Origin: Lachnospiraceae bacterium
Lineage (GTDB): Bacteria > Bacillota > Clostridia > Lachnospirales > Lachnospiraceae
Assembly: GCA_017472605.1 (NCBI GenBank)
Contig: JAFUPV010000006.1
Coordinates: 208,411 to 272,410, forward strand
Direction: 5' to 3'
Length of the DNA stretch: 64,000 nucleotides
Shown: positions 26,121 through 35,288 of the stretch, piece after piece
Layout: each line of letters begins with the position of its first letter
Position numbering within the stretch: position 1 is the first letter of the stretch
Position numbers and translations under genes: made by a program
The notes under the pieces: model-generated
The model's database searches: none
What the model saw: only the letters and a program-made list of their open reading frames with translations
What the model was told of the DNA's origin: nothing

Positions 26121-26196
26121 GCGGCCTCCTGAACAAAAGCTGTTTCAAACCGTATCACGCGCGTATCCTGCAGTTTTCCTGCCAGGCGCGGTTTTA

Positions 26197-27867
26197 TCAG
26201 AACAGTCCGGTAATCATTCCATCCTCATTTACATCGATATTATTGGCAGCAGGCTCCTTCGGAAGACCTGGCATTGTCATGACATCACCGGTCAACACAA
26301 CAACAAAGCCGGCGCCTGCACTGACATAGACTTCGCGTACATTTACCTTGAATCCGGTCGGACGTCCAAGCTTCTTCGGATCATCCGAGAGGGAATACTG
26401 ATTCTTTGCCATGCAGATTGGAAGGTTTCCAAAGCCAAGTTCCGTCAGCTTCTTCAGCGCGCGGGTAGCTGCAGGTGCAAAGACAACACCGTCCGCTCCG
26501 TACATTTCACGGGCAATTGTTGTGATTTTATCCTTCAGCGGCATGTCAAGCGGGTACAGCGGCGCATAGGAAGACGGCTTTGTCTCCAGTGTCCGTACCA
26601 CCTTTTCTGCCAGCTCAAGACCGCCCTTACCGCCTTCTGCCCATACTCTGGCCAGAGCAAACTCGCAGCCTCTTTCCTGGCAGAAGTCACGGATGAACGC
26701 GTATTCTTCTTCGGTATCTGTCAGGAAGGAGTTCAGTGTTACTACAATCGGAACACCGAATTTCTGGATGTTCTCGATATGTTTCTCCAGATTGACAATT
26801 CCCTTCTTCAGCGCTTCCAGATTCTCGGCTCCCAGATCCTCTTTCTTCACACCGCCGTTGTATTTCAGCGCTTTTACTGTTGCAACGATCACAACCGCAT
26901 CGGGCTTGAGACCTGCTGCGCGGCATTTGATGTCCATGAATTTCTCGGCACCGAGGTCTGCACCAAAGCCTGCTTCCGTTACTGTAATGTCAGCCAGCTT
27001 CAGCGCTGTTTTTGTTGCACGGACACTGTTGCATCCATGTGCAATGTTGGCAAATGGTCCGCCATGTACCAGAGCCGGAGTATGCTCCAGCGTCTGAACG
27101 ATATTGGGCATGATGGCATCCTTCAGAAGGGCTGCCATAGCGCCTACCGCGTTCAGATCGGCTGCCGTAACCGGATCTCCGTTTCTATTATATGCAACAA
27201 TGATTCGTCCCAGTCTTTCTTTCAGATCTTTCATGTTGTCACACAGACAGAGAATTGCCATGATCTCGGAAGCAACGGTAATGACAAAATGATCCTCACG
27301 GACAACACCGTCTGCCTTTGCACCGAGTCCGACAACAATGTTTCTGAGAACACGGTCGTTCATGTCCAGACAGCGCTTCCAGACAATGTTTCTGGTATCG
27401 ATGTCCAGCGCATTGCCCTGCTGGATATGGTTGTCGAGAAGAGCTGCAAGAAGATTGTTGGCAGAAGTAATTGCGTGGAAGTCACCGGTAAAATGAAGGT
27501 TCATATCCTCCATCGGGACAACCTGGGCATAACCGCCGCCTGTTGCACCTCCCTTTACACCAAAGCACGGACCAAGGGACGGCTCGCGAAGAGCAACCAG
27601 TGTCTTTTTGCCCATCTGGTTCAGCGCTTCCGTCAGACCGATGCTGATTGTGGTCTTTCCCTCTCCTGCCGGAGTCGGATTAATTGCAGTTACCAGAACG
27701 AGCTTTCCGTCCGGTCTGTCCTTTACCTTCTCCCAGAGTTCATCGGAAAGCTTTGCTTTATATTTTCCATAAAGCTCCAGATCATCATCCGTAATTCCAA
27801 AATCAGCTGCCACATCACGGATGTGGGACAGTCTGGTTTCCTGTGCAATCTGAATATCGCTTTTCAT
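26197..27867 (-). CDS. fhs: Formate--tetrahydrofolate ligase
   Basis: Makes 10-formyl-THF from formate, THF and ATP, supplying purines and Met-tRNA formylation and serving the Wood-Ljungdahl methyl branch where present. The 556-residue protein starts [20 protein letters not shown] and shows the ATP loop [34 protein letters not shown] and the C-terminal [30 protein letters not shown] motifs fit the family closely. It has its own strong promoter (27976-28004) and a leader of about 100 bases. The high conservation makes the call very firm. Confidence 0.98.
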   Translation of the reverse strand: MKSDIQIAQETRLSHIRDVAADFGITDDDLELYGKYKAKLSDELWEKVKDRPDGKLVLVTAINPTPAGEGKTTISIGLTEALNQMGKKTLVALREPSLGPCFGVKGGATGGGYAQVVPMEDMNLHFTGDFHAITSANNLLAALLDNHIQQGNALDIDTRNIVWKRCLDMNDRVLRNIVVGLGAKADGVVREDHFVITVASEIMAILCLCDNMKDLKERLGRIIVAYNRNGDPVTAADLNAVGAMAALLKDAIMPNIVQTLEHTPALVHGGPFANIAHGCNSVRATKTALKLADITVTEAGFGADLGAEKFMDIKCRAAGLKPDAVVIVATVKALKYNGGVKKEDLGAENLEALKKGIVNLEKHIENIQKFGVPIVVTLNSFLTDTEEEYAFIRDFCQERGCEFALARVWAEGGKGGLELAEKVVRTLETKPSSYAPLYPLDMPLKDKITTIAREMYGADGVVFAPAATRALKKLTELGFGNLPICMAKNQYSLSDDPKKLGRPTGFKVNVREVYVSAGAGFVVVLTGDVMTMPGLPKEPAANNIDVNEDGMITGLF

Positions 27868-27975
27868 GTTTTGTAAATCCTCCTCTTTTATAAGCAGATC
27901 CCTTCACCGGCTCACCGGCAGAACGTCCAACCATCAAAGACTTCGTCTGCTGTAATGGAAATTCATTCAAATGCT

Positions 27976-28004
27976 ATGATAACATCAGTTGATTGGAAAT
28001 GCAA
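27976..28004 (-). promoter_or_regulatory. Promoter of fhs
   Basis: TTGCAT (27999-28004) and TATCAT (27976-27981) are 17 bp apart on the minus strand, with a TG before the -10. It abuts the ftsK stop at 28006. The leader carries a GCCGGTGA direct repeat but no riboswitch I can recognise. Confidence 0.78.
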
Positions 28005-28005
28005 G

Positions 28006-31000
28006 TTACAATTGGTCAAACTCCTCCATTGTCATCAGAACACGTCTTGGCTTAGTGCCCTCTTCCTCACTGACAACACCGGCTTCTGCCAGCTGATCCA
28101 TGATCCGCGCGGCACGGTTGAAACCGATTTTGAACATGCGCTGCAGCATTCCAATGGACGCCTTTTCTTTTTCGATGATAAAGCGTCCTGCTTTTTCAAA
28201 ATATTCATCCCGGTCACTGCCTTCCTGTCTGCTCTCTCCTGACGAAGAAGAACCTGCTGTATCCAGTGAAATATTCTGATTCTGTTCGCCGCCGATCACG
28301 TTTTTCTGCTCAGTCAGGAATTTAACCACTTCACTTACTTCCGACTCCGACACGAAACATCCCTGCACACGAAGCGGCTTCGGATAACCGGAAGGATAAA
28401 AGAGCATATCTCCCTTTCCAAGCAGCTTTTCCGCACCGTTCATGTCAATGATCGTTCTGGAATCCGTTCCGCTGGATACACTGAACGCGATTCTTGACGG
28501 AACGTTTGCCTTAATCAGACCGGTAATGACGTTGACAGACGGTCTCTGAGTTGCAATGACAAGATGGATGCCTGCTGCGCGGGCCATCTGTGCAAGACGG
28601 CAGATGGCATCTTCCACATCACCGGAAGCCACCATCATCAGATCCGCAAGCTCATCAACAATGATGACAATCTGCGGCATCTTTTTGGGCGCATCTTTTG
28701 CATCCGGACATTCTTTGAGAACTTCTTCCACCTTCTCATTGTAACTCTTCATATCACGAACTTTCAGTTCGGCAAATTTCTGATAGCGGTCTGTCATCTC
28801 AGTGACTGCCCAGTTCAGAGCAGCTGCCGCCTTTTTCGGATCCGTTACAACCGGAATCATCAGGTGGGGAATTCCATTGTAGACGCTCAGCTCAACGATC
28901 TTCGGGTCGATCATGATCAGCTTGACCTCCGACGGCTTCGCCTTGTAGAGGATGCTCATAATGATCGTATTGATGCAGACCGACTTACCGGAACCGGTGG
29001 CACCGGCAATCAGAAGATGCGGCATCTTTGCGATATCGGCAAGAATGACGCTTCCGGCAATGTCCTTACCGGCAGCAAACACTACTTTTGACGGATGCTT
29101 CTTAAATTCTTCGGATTCCAGAAGATCGCGCAGCATGACAGACTGTTTTTCCTTGTTCGGAACTTCGATACCGATGGCAGCTTTTCCCGGGATCGGTGCT
29201 TCCATTCGGATGTCTTCCGCCGCCAGATTCAGTTTGATATCATCGGTCAGCGAGACAATCCGGCTTACCTTAACGCCCTGCTCCGGCTGAAGCTCATAAC
29301 GGGTAACACTTGGACCGCAGCTGATGTTGGTCACGGTAACTCCGACACCGAAGTTCTGCAGTGTCTGCTGCAGCTTCACGGCTGTTTCCTTGAGGCGGCG
29401 TGAGGTTTCTTCCCTGGAAACGCCGCTGCCGCTTCCCTTTTTCAGCATCTGAAGCGACGGGAAGACATATTCCTTCGGTTCAATATATTCTTCCGGAACA
29501 ATGCTGCTCTCGAATTTCTCTTCTACTTCCCGCTTTTTCACATCGGCAGGAAGCTTCCGTTCTCCCGGCAGGCCATCCAGTTCCACTGTAATCACCTTGC
29601 CTGTCGCAGTCCGGACGGTTTTAACCCGATTCTCCTCCAGCGTTTCCGATTTTGCGGTATTGGAATAGGTATCCTTTTTCCGGATCGGTGTTCCTGCTCT
29701 GCTTTCCATCAGCGGATCTGCAACCGGATCCGGAGGAAGCTCCTGTTCATAGAGATTCGGCGTTGTCGGTTCCGGATCGGCTTCTTCCCGGAATGTCCAT
29801 TCCGCTTTTTCCTGTTGCGTTTCCTTCTCCGCGTCCGTTTTTAAGACGTCTGTTTCGATGCTGCTTGTTTCAAAAGAGCTTTTTCCACGTTCTCTGCGCT
29901 CCGCAGAATCCCACATCATCTGAACGTTCATCTCCGGTTCCTGAGGTTCTTCCGGATACATGGGGCTCTCATCCTTAATCGCATCTTCTTCTGTCAGAAA
30001 GATCTGCGGTTCCGGCAGATGAACCCGGAATTCATCCGGATCTTCCTCATCCATTTCATCCCACCGACCGTTTTCCATCCGATCCTGGTTATGTCCGGTC
30101 TGTTCCTGAGCGGAAACAGCATGGTGAACAATGTCTTCCTCACGGATCTGGAAGTCCGGTTCAGGCTCCCATGGATATTCCTCCCTGTCCGCCGGCTTCA
30201 TTTCACTGTATCTTGCCGCCGGCCTCATTTCGCTGTATCTTGCCGTCGGTTCGTCTTCCTCAGAAAAATCTGGCAGCTCGTCCGGTTCCACAATCGTGTC
30301 TCCAATTCCGCGGATCACCATTTTTTCACGGATCCGCTTGACGCGCTTCTCCCGCTCTTCCTGTTCATACTGTTTCCGGGCAGTTACCGCATTCTGACAT
30401 TCTTCTTCCAGCTCTTCGATCCTCTGTCTTCGTTCCTGTCTGCGGATCGCGTTCTGCCGTTCCCTCTCCAGCCGCTTTGCACCGGCACGTACCTGGTGCT
30501 CCTCGTGGATATCTTCCGATTTTTCTCTCAGCGATTCACACACACGGCGGGAATTGTTTCTGATGTCGCGGACAAGAGAATGACCGGTCAGCATAACAAC
30601 ACCGACCAGAGCGAGAACTACCATTACTATGTAGGCACCGACTGCGCCAAGCAGCGGTTTCAGCAGATTGACTGCGCCGTTTCCAATGATTCCACCGTGA
30701 AACGTGATCAGCTCGGCAATTCCGCAGGAAGCGATCAAAAACAGCAGAAAAGAAACCATTTTAAAACCAAGCGTCCGTTTGCCGTAGTTTGCAACCAGGC
30801 AGCAGATCGCAAAAAAGAACAGAAACGGAATCAGGTAAGACGCATCACCAAAAAGCCAGAACACAGCGTCCTGAAGCCAGTACAGGGTCGATCCTTTTTT
30901 CTGAAAACAGCTGGCAAACAGTACGATGGAAAAACCGAAGGCAGCGATCACAAGAATCTCCTTCAGCAAAGAAAAATTATAGACCGGGGTTTTCGGCTCC

Positions 31001-31161
31001 GGTACTGGGATTGTTTTCTTTTTTGATGAGGATTTTCCGGTTTGCGTTTTTGATTTGGCTGTAGACCTGTTCGTTGTCTTTGCTTTTGCAGCCGTCTTTT
31101 TTCCGGCTGTTTTTGATGAAGCTGTTTTTGACGTGCCAGTCTTTGTTTTTGCAGCAGCCAT
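28006..31161 (-). CDS. ftsK: DNA translocase FtsK/SpoIIIE
   Basis: A septum-located motor that pumps chromosome ends during division or sporulation. The 1051 residues comprise a basic Lys/Ala/Thr/Ser tail (1-52), about four membrane spans (60-190), and a long charged linker (about 200-570) rich in Glu, Arg and Pro. The RecA-like motor has AGATGSGKSVCIN (about 719-731), the Walker B region IVIIVDELADLM and ATQRPSVNVITG. The C-terminal winged-helix gamma domain (SIGMLQRMFKIGFNRAARIMDQLEEAG-like) reads KOPS/SRS sites. The ribosome site is GGGGGGAT before 31161. The gene follows tepA, as spoIIIE does in Bacillus. Confidence 0.96.
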   Translation of the reverse strand: MAAAKTKTGTSKTASSKTAGKKTAAKAKTTNRSTAKSKTQTGKSSSKKKTIPVPEPKTPVYNFSLLKEILVIAAFGFSIVLFASCFQKKGSTLYWLQDAVFWLFGDASYLIPFLFFFAICCLVANYGKRTLGFKMVSFLLFLIASCGIAELITFHGGIIGNGAVNLLKPLLGAVGAYIVMVVLALVGVVMLTGHSLVRDIRNNSRRVCESLREKSEDIHEEHQVRAGAKRLERERQNAIRRQERRQRIEELEEECQNAVTARKQYEQEEREKRVKRIREKMVIRGIGDTIVEPDELPDFSEEDEPTARYSEMRPAARYSEMKPADREEYPWEPEPDFQIREEDIVHHAVSAQEQTGHNQDRMENGRWDEMDEEDPDEFRVHLPEPQIFLTEEDAIKDESPMYPEEPQEPEMNVQMMWDSAERRERGKSSFETSSIETDVLKTDAEKETQQEKAEWTFREEADPEPTTPNLYEQELPPDPVADPLMESRAGTPIRKKDTYSNTAKSETLEENRVKTVRTATGKVITVELDGLPGERKLPADVKKREVEEKFESSIVPEEYIEPKEYVFPSLQMLKKGSGSGVSREETSRRLKETAVKLQQTLQNFGVGVTVTNISCGPSVTRYELQPEQGVKVSRIVSLTDDIKLNLAAEDIRMEAPIPGKAAIGIEVPNKEKQSVMLRDLLESEEFKKHPSKVVFAAGKDIAGSVILADIAKMPHLLIAGATGSGKSVCINTIIMSILYKAKPSEVKLIMIDPKIVELSVYNGIPHLMIPVVTDPKKAAAALNWAVTEMTDRYQKFAELKVRDMKSYNEKVEEVLKECPDAKDAPKKMPQIVIIVDELADLMMVASGDVEDAICRLAQMARAAGIHLVIATQRPSVNVITGLIKANVPSRIAFSVSSGTDSRTIIDMNGAEKLLGKGDMLFYPSGYPKPLRVQGCFVSESEVSEVVKFLTEQKNVIGGEQNQNISLDTAGSSSSGESRQEGSDRDEYFEKAGRFIIEKEKASIGMLQRMFKIGFNRAARIMDQLAEAGVVSEEEGTKPRRVLMTMEEFDQL

Positions 31162-31189
31162 CCATATCCCCCCTTAACATATTTTTCAG

Positions 31190-31249
31190 CAGTCAGCCGT
31201 TCATTTCCTGTGTCTGACTGTTTCTTTTGAGCCGGTAAACAGCCGGCTC
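31190..31249 (-). repeat. Two inverted repeats between tepA and ftsK
   Basis: CAGTCAG (31190-31196) pairs with CTGACTG (31214-31220), and GAGCCGG (31229-31235) pairs with CCGGCTC (31243-31249). Neither is followed by a U-tract in the minus-strand transcript, so they look like intercistronic stems rather than terminators. Confidence 0.5.
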
Positions 31250-31255
31250 ATCTCA

Positions 31256-31969
31256 TCAGTACTTTTCATTATAACACATACGTTTGGTTTTTTCAATGAG
31301 TTCATGAAGTTTTCTCACTGCCCGGTCAATTCCGCCGATTTCGTGAATAAGTCCTTCCTCAACTGCCTGGCTTCCCACGAGAATCGAACCGACATCTCTC
31401 GTCATTGTCTGCGTATCCATCATCAGTTCCAGCAGCCGTTCTTCACGGATCGACGAGTGGCCGGTGACAAATCCGGTGATCCGATCCTGGATCCGCTTGA
31501 AATAATCATAGCTCTGCCGCACACCGATAATCATTCCATTGAGCCTTACCGGATGAATCATCATTGTTGCAGTCGGAACAATAAAGGAATAGGTCGCGGA
31601 AACAGCAAGAGGAACACCGATGGAATGACTCCCTCCAAGCACAAGGGAAACGGAAGGAATTGACAGAGATGCAATCATTTCTGAAATGGCCAGTCCAGCT
31701 TCCACGTCCCCTCCCACGGTATTGATCAGAATCAGAAGTCCGTCTGTTTCCCTGTTATTTTCAATTTCCGCCAGCTGAGGCAGAACATGCTCATATTTTG
31801 TTGTTTTCAAATTGGAAGAAAGACACTCATGCCCTTCGATCTCTCCAATGATACTCAGCAGATGGATCCGGTGATTTGTCTCCGGGTCCGCCATCACCAG
31901 CTGACCATTCTCGCGGATCAGCTCTTCTTTATCCAGTTCCCCGCTGTAATCCGATTTGTTTCGTTCCAT
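31256..31969 (-). CDS. tepA: ClpP-like serine protease, TepA/YmfB type
   Basis: A 237-residue crotonase-fold protein related to ClpP. ILINTVGGDVEAGLAISEMI matches the ClpP oxyanion region. GGSHSIGVP (112-120) gives the nucleophile (S116 by position), and MIHPVRL supplies the catalytic His (H139). TepA of Bacillus has been linked to protein translocation and spore protein processing, and neighbours spoIIIE as here. The start at 31969 is preceded by AAGGAG; an in-frame ATG at 32044 lacks one. There is no signal peptide, so it is cytosolic. An ATPase partner is not encoded nearby. Confidence 0.86.
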   Translation of the reverse strand: MERNKSDYSGELDKEELIRENGQLVMADPETNHRIHLLSIIGEIEGHECLSSNLKTTKYEHVLPQLAEIENNRETDGLLILINTVGGDVEAGLAISEMIASLSIPSVSLVLGGSHSIGVPLAVSATYSFIVPTATMMIHPVRLNGMIIGVRQSYDYFKRIQDRITGFVTGHSSIREERLLELMMDTQTMTRDVGSILVGSQAVEEGLIHEIGGIDRAVRKLHELIEKTKRMCYNEKY

Positions 31970-32075
31970 AATAACTCTCCTTTTCCTGGTCCTGCCTGAA
32001 AGTATCTCCTGTTTTCTGTTTTCTATTCCGATTCGCAGAAACAAACGGAGAAAAACAAAGATAATTGGAGCGATT

Positions 32076-32108
32076 CCAGACAGATGTTTTAATGCTGTGT
32101 CTGTCTGG
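32076..32108. repeat. 9-bp inverted repeat upstream of tepA
   Basis: CCAGACAGA (32076-32084) and TCTGTCTGG (32100-32108) form a perfect stem around 15 bases. It lies 107 bp upstream of the tepA start and just past the kdgK terminator. It could be an operator or a leader hairpin for tepA. Confidence 0.5.
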
Positions 32109-32118
32109 ATGTATAGAA

Positions 32119-32151
32119 AACAGAAAAACGACCGTACGCTTTGTACGGTCG
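32119..32151 (-). terminator. Rho-independent terminator after kdgK
   Basis: The perfect 9-bp stem CGACCGTAC/GTACGGTCG with a 5-base loop is followed on the minus strand by TTTTTCTGTTTT. It ends the kdgK transcript about 100 bases past its stop. Confidence 0.93.
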
Positions 32152-32253
32152 CATTCTGTTCACTTCATTTTCGAATTTATTTAAACGAAACTTTAAATCA
32201 GTCTGCCTGACAGGATCTGATAATTTCTGTCCGAATCTCGTTTTCTTCTTCCA

Positions 32254-33276
32254 TCAGCGATCCATTTCTGAAACACGGCCGGTTGCCTGATGTTCGCGGA
32301 TGATTCCGTTGATTTCCTTCAGATCGGTATCAAGCAGATCACCAGGAATGGTGTTCTTCAGCGAACTGGTTGCATTGCCGTATTCCAGCGCACGCTTATA
32401 ATCCCACTCATGAGACAGCAGGCCATAGAGAACACCGGAAATGTAAGCGTCACCGCTTCCGATGCGGTCAACAACTTCGATGTCACGGTACGGCTCTTCC
32501 TCAAAGTAGCAGTCTTCTTTTGCGCTGTAAATAATGGAGCCAAAGGTATGACGCTTCGGACTGTGCACGATTCGCTGAGTGGACGCAACAACGGAAATCG
32601 GATAGTCTTTTGTAAAGCTCTTCATGATTTCTTTCACATCGCCGCCCTTTAAGAAGGTCAGCCGTGCAGTGTCTTCCGAACAGAAGAATACATCAACATA
32701 GGGGAGAATCTGCTCGATGCAGGCTTTCGCCTCCTCCCCACTCCACAGGTTTGCGCGGAAGTTTACGTCAAAGGAGATGATTGCTCCATGGGACTTGAAA
32801 CGCTTGATCATCTCAATCGCCGTTTCCCGAACCTGCTGGCTCAGCGCCAGCGTAATTCCGCTGGTATGGAAGCATCTTGTGGAAGCATACAGGCTCTCAT
32901 CAAAATCATCCAGCGAAATCTTATTGACCGAAGAATTTTTTCTGTCATAGACAATTCTCGGTTTACGCGGGTAAGCACCGTTTTCATAGTAATAAACACC
33001 AAGTCTTGCATCCCGTTCTTCGTCGTAGACAAGGTAGTCATCACTGATGCCGCTCATGCGGACACGGTTCTTGATAAAAGTTCCCAGATCATTGGCGGGG
33101 AGCTTGGAGATGATTCCGCAGCGAAGTCCCAGCATTCCCACACCGGTGATCGCATTGAACTCCGCGCCTCCTACCTGTTTGGTAAAGGTATCGCCGCGGC
33201 GGATACGCTCATTATCGGACGGAGACAGACGAAGCATCAGTTCTCCAAGAGCCAGCAGATCAAAATCACGTTTCAT
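32254..33276 (-). CDS. kdgK: PfkB-family sugar kinase, probably 2-keto-3-deoxygluconate kinase
   Basis: Phosphorylates a keto-deoxy sugar acid, the penultimate step of uronate breakdown to pyruvate and glyceraldehyde 3-phosphate. The 340-residue ribokinase-fold protein begins MKRDFDLLALGELMLRLSP and has the N-terminal VGGAEFNAITGVGMLGL motif, DVNFRANLWS and the PfkB signature VDRIGSGDAYISGVLYG with the catalytic Asp. The early GELMLRL and YYYENGAYPRKPRIVYDR segments fit KDG kinases. The start at 33276 has AAGGAG 7 bases upstream. It has its own promoter with an operator-like dyad and its own terminator, so it is monocistronic. The nearby GH28 gene supports a pectin/uronate role; substrate identity is inferred. 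Confidence 0.82.
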   Translation of the reverse strand: MKRDFDLLALGELMLRLSPSDNERIRRGDTFTKQVGGAEFNAITGVGMLGLRCGIISKLPANDLGTFIKNRVRMSGISDDYLVYDEERDARLGVYYYENGAYPRKPRIVYDRKNSSVNKISLDDFDESLYASTRCFHTSGITLALSQQVRETAIEMIKRFKSHGAIISFDVNFRANLWSGEEAKACIEQILPYVDVFFCSEDTARLTFLKGGDVKEIMKSFTKDYPISVVASTQRIVHSPKRHTFGSIIYSAKEDCYFEEEPYRDIEVVDRIGSGDAYISGVLYGLLSHEWDYKRALEYGNATSSLKNTIPGDLLDTDLKEINGIIREHQATGRVSEMDR

Positions 33277-33337
33277 AGTTTTTCTCCTTCTCATAGTATT
33301 CCATCTATATCATGCCGCTGCCATTATCATTCCGTTC

Positions 33338-33352
33338 ACAACAGCGGGTTGT
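33338..33352. promoter_or_regulatory. Operator-like dyad just after the kdgK start site
   Basis: ACAAC and GTTGT flank 5 bases at 33338-33352, about +5 to +20 of the predicted transcript. This position would suit a repressor. The binding protein is unknown. Confidence 0.45.
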
Positions 33353-33363
33353 CAGATAATTCT

Positions 33364-33392
33364 ATTATAAATGCAGAAGGATATTAAGTCAA
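33364..33392 (-). promoter_or_regulatory. Promoter of kdgK
   Basis: TTGACT (33387-33392) and TATAAT (33364-33369) are 17 bp apart on the minus strand. The -35 overlaps the last codons of dus. Confidence 0.85.
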
Positions 33393-34319
33393 CTGTTTCC
33401 TTTCACAGCTGCGAAGGATTGTCTTTACAACTAACTCATATTCCCGGATCTTTGTTGCTTTTTTCATCTGTTTCAGCTGTTTTTCCGCCTGATCAAACGA
33501 ACGGCCCAGATAACTCCACAACTCTTTCATTTTCCGCAAAACCGGCTCCTCACCGGTCAGTTCATGACAGTACCCTTCCAGAAGCAGGTTCAGAAATTTT
33601 TCCAGCTTTTCATCTGTTACCGGTGCTTCTCCATGAATCTCTCCAGCAAGTCCCGGGTTTGTCAGAAGTCCGCGTCCAAGCATGAATTTTTCTGTATTCG
33701 GAAATTGCTGTGCCACGGCCTCATACCCCTGTTTCGAAAGGATATCTCCGTTATAGCAGAGACTCTGCCGACTTCCCTCATCTGCCATTGCATATACGGA
33801 AAGACGCGGCACATTCCGGTAAAAATCCTTCATGATACGCGGATGAATGATCAGCTCCGTCATCGGATATTTTTCATAAATCTGCTGCAATGTGGGCCAT
33901 TCGTCCGTACTGTCGGAACCGATGCGTGTTTTAATCGAAATCTTCAGATCACAGGACTCAAAAATTTCATCCAGAAAACGTTCCAGCCGTTTCGGCTCTC
34001 TCAGGAAGCCGGATCCCCGCCCTTTTGCAGTCACGGTGCCGGACGGACAGCCCAGGTTCAGATTCACCTCCCGATATCCGAAGTCTTTCATCTGACCGGC
34101 CAGCTCCAGAAACACATCCGTTTTGTCAGTAAGGATCTGCGGGATCACATCCATCCCCTGATTGTGTTCCGGTAAAACATCGTTCAACTCCCGGCGGTTC
34201 AGGCCTCGATTGGATAAAAACGGCGTAAAATACCGATCCACCTGATCAAAACATTGTTTGTATGCATTCCGGAACACATAACCGGTCAATCCTTCCATTG
34301 GTGCCAGATAAATCTTCAT
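33384..34319 (-). CDS. dus: tRNA-dihydrouridine synthase
   Basis: Reduces specific uridines of tRNA D-loops with FMN and NADPH. The 311-residue TIM-barrel protein opens with MKIYLAPMEGLTGYVFRNA and contains VNLNLGCPSGTVTAKGRGSGFL with the catalytic Cys. Further motifs are LKISIKTRIG, LIIHPRI and YNGDILS. The C-terminal helical RNA-binding domain is short. The start at 34319 is chosen because the following residues match the family N-terminus; the ribosome site (GGGGAGAAAAG) is weak. In-frame ATGs at 34337 and 34349 exist. It has a separate promoter at 34407-34436, back to back with tRNA-Ser. Confidence 0.92.
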   Translation of the reverse strand: MKIYLAPMEGLTGYVFRNAYKQCFDQVDRYFTPFLSNRGLNRRELNDVLPEHNQGMDVIPQILTDKTDVFLELAGQMKDFGYREVNLNLGCPSGTVTAKGRGSGFLREPKRLERFLDEIFESCDLKISIKTRIGSDSTDEWPTLQQIYEKYPMTELIIHPRIMKDFYRNVPRLSVYAMADEGSRQSLCYNGDILSKQGYEAVAQQFPNTEKFMLGRGLLTNPGLAGEIHGEAPVTDEKLEKFLNLLLEGYCHELTGEEPVLRKMKELWSYLGRSFDQAEKQLKQMKKATKIREYELVVKTILRSCERKQLT

Positions 34320-34406
34320 CACTTCTTTTCTCCCCATCCCAGTTCCCAAATCTCCTGACTCAGAAATCCGATTCCCGATTTCCGTTCAGCGTTTTCGGTT
34401 TGTACC

Positions 34407-34436
34407 AGAATAATCCATAGACAATGCATATGTCAA
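34407..34436 (-). promoter_or_regulatory. Promoter of dus
   Basis: On the minus strand TTGACA (34431-34436) and TATTCT (34407-34412) are 18 bp apart. It diverges from the tRNA-Ser promoter, with 25 bp between the two -35 boxes. Confidence 0.65.
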
Positions 34437-34461
34437 GTACAAAGTTTCTTTCAGGAACCTA

Positions 34462-34490
34462 TTGACAAAAATCCATTTTTGTTGGATAAT
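34462..34490 (+). promoter_or_regulatory. Promoter of tRNA-Ser
   Basis: TTGACA (34462-34467) and GATAAT (34485-34490) are 17 bp apart. The tRNA starts 40 bp downstream. Confidence 0.85.
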
Positions 34491-34530
34491 AAATCCATTG
34501 TGTATCGACCGATTTTCCGGTTGAACCAAT

Positions 34531-34619
34531 GGAGATGTACCCAAGCGGCTGAAGGGACCGCACTCGAAATGCGGCAGGCCGGTAATCCCGGTGCGAGGGT
34601 TCAAATCCCTCCATCTCCG
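34531..34619 (+). tRNA. tRNA-Ser (CGA anticodon)
   Basis: An 89-base class II tRNA. The acceptor GGAGATG pairs with CATCTCC and G73 follows. The anticodon arm CCGCA-CTCGAAA-TGCGG gives CGA, which reads UCG. A long variable arm (GCAGGCCGGTAATCCCGGTGC region) and the T-arm GAGGGTTCAAATCCCTC are present. CCA is not encoded. It is a single-gene unit on the plus strand, opposite to its neighbours. Confidence 0.96.
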
Positions 34620-34623
34620 TCGA

Positions 34624-34682
34624 AAAGAAACGCGCTTTGATTGATTCGTTGCTTATGAATCAATCAAAGCGTGTTTCTTTTT
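34624..34682. terminator. Long-stem bidirectional terminator after tRNA-Ser
   Basis: A 24-bp stem with a single wobble (AAAGAAACGCGC...GCGTGTTTCTTT) and a 9-base loop starts 5 bases after the tRNA, with T-runs on both sides. It can end the tRNA transcript and the convergent bioY operon, whose stop is at 34704. The stem is unusually long. Confidence 0.92.
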
Positions 34683-34703
34683 CTATCCCATTGCACATAC
34701 AAG

Positions 34704-35288
34704 TTATCTGATTGAAGGGCAACGTCCTGCACGGCCAAGCGCATATCTGACAGAAAGGCCGGTAAACGCCGCCAACGACAGCTTTACCAGATCAGGAACG
34801 ATAAATGGAACCACACAGACTCCCGCAGACGCCTTGGGCGGAATCTGTTGGATATACCCAAACCACAGTACTCCGATCAGATACAACACGCAGTTTCCGC
34901 CAATGAGCGCCAGACTGCAGCAGACTATCGTTTTCAAATGTCTGCACCCCCAGCGTCTGATCGCCCAGTCTGCAGCCAGACCGCCGAACAGAATCACGAA
35001 GAGAAAACCGATCAAAAAACCTCCGGTCGGACCAAATATCTTATCAATTCCAGCACTGTAATCGGAAAACACCGGTAATCCTGCTATACCAAGGAGCAGA
35101 TAAATCAGATAGCTGATCAGCGCCCGTTTTCCACCGAGGACAACAGCAGTCAGTCCCAGTACAAAATTCTGCATCGTCATGGATACCGGACCCACGGGAA
35201 TGCTAAGCGGCGCCATCATGCAGATCACAGCTGTCATTAACGCGGAACTGGTCATTCCATACAGACTTTTCTTTTTCTCCTGTTTCAT
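34704..35288 (-). CDS. bioY: Biotin transporter BioY (ECF S-component)
   Basis: A membrane biotin-binding subunit of an energy-coupling factor transporter, 194 residues with about six spans. BioY hallmarks are PLSIPVGPVSMTMQNFVLGLTAVVLG split across spans 1-2, LLGIAGLPVFSDYSAG, and GPTGGFLIGFL. Its start overlaps the GH28 stop by 4 bp (ATGA), so it is translationally coupled to that enzyme. No EcfA, EcfA' or EcfT genes are nearby, so it would use a shared ECF module. No biotin genes or BirA box were recognised, which makes the coupling to a glycosidase odd. Confidence 0.93.
   Translation of the reverse strand: MKQEKKKSLYGMTSSALMTAVICMMAPLSIPVGPVSMTMQNFVLGLTAVVLGGKRALISYLIYLLLGIAGLPVFSDYSAGIDKIFGPTGGFLIGFLFVILFGGLAADWAIRRWGCRHLKTIVCCSLALIGGNCVLYLIGVLWFGYIQQIPPKASAGVCVVPFIVPDLVKLSLAAFTGLSVRYALGRAGRCPSIR

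Noticed and set aside
26119-27876. Long open frame of 585 codons on the plus strand
   Set aside because: It is antisense to fhs, has no ribosome site and gives a Cys/His/Arg-rich low-likelihood protein; fhs on the other strand is certain.
27868-27975. THF riboswitch before fhs
   Set aside because: The leader has a GCCGGTGA direct repeat and weak stems, but I cannot match the conserved THF-riboswitch core.
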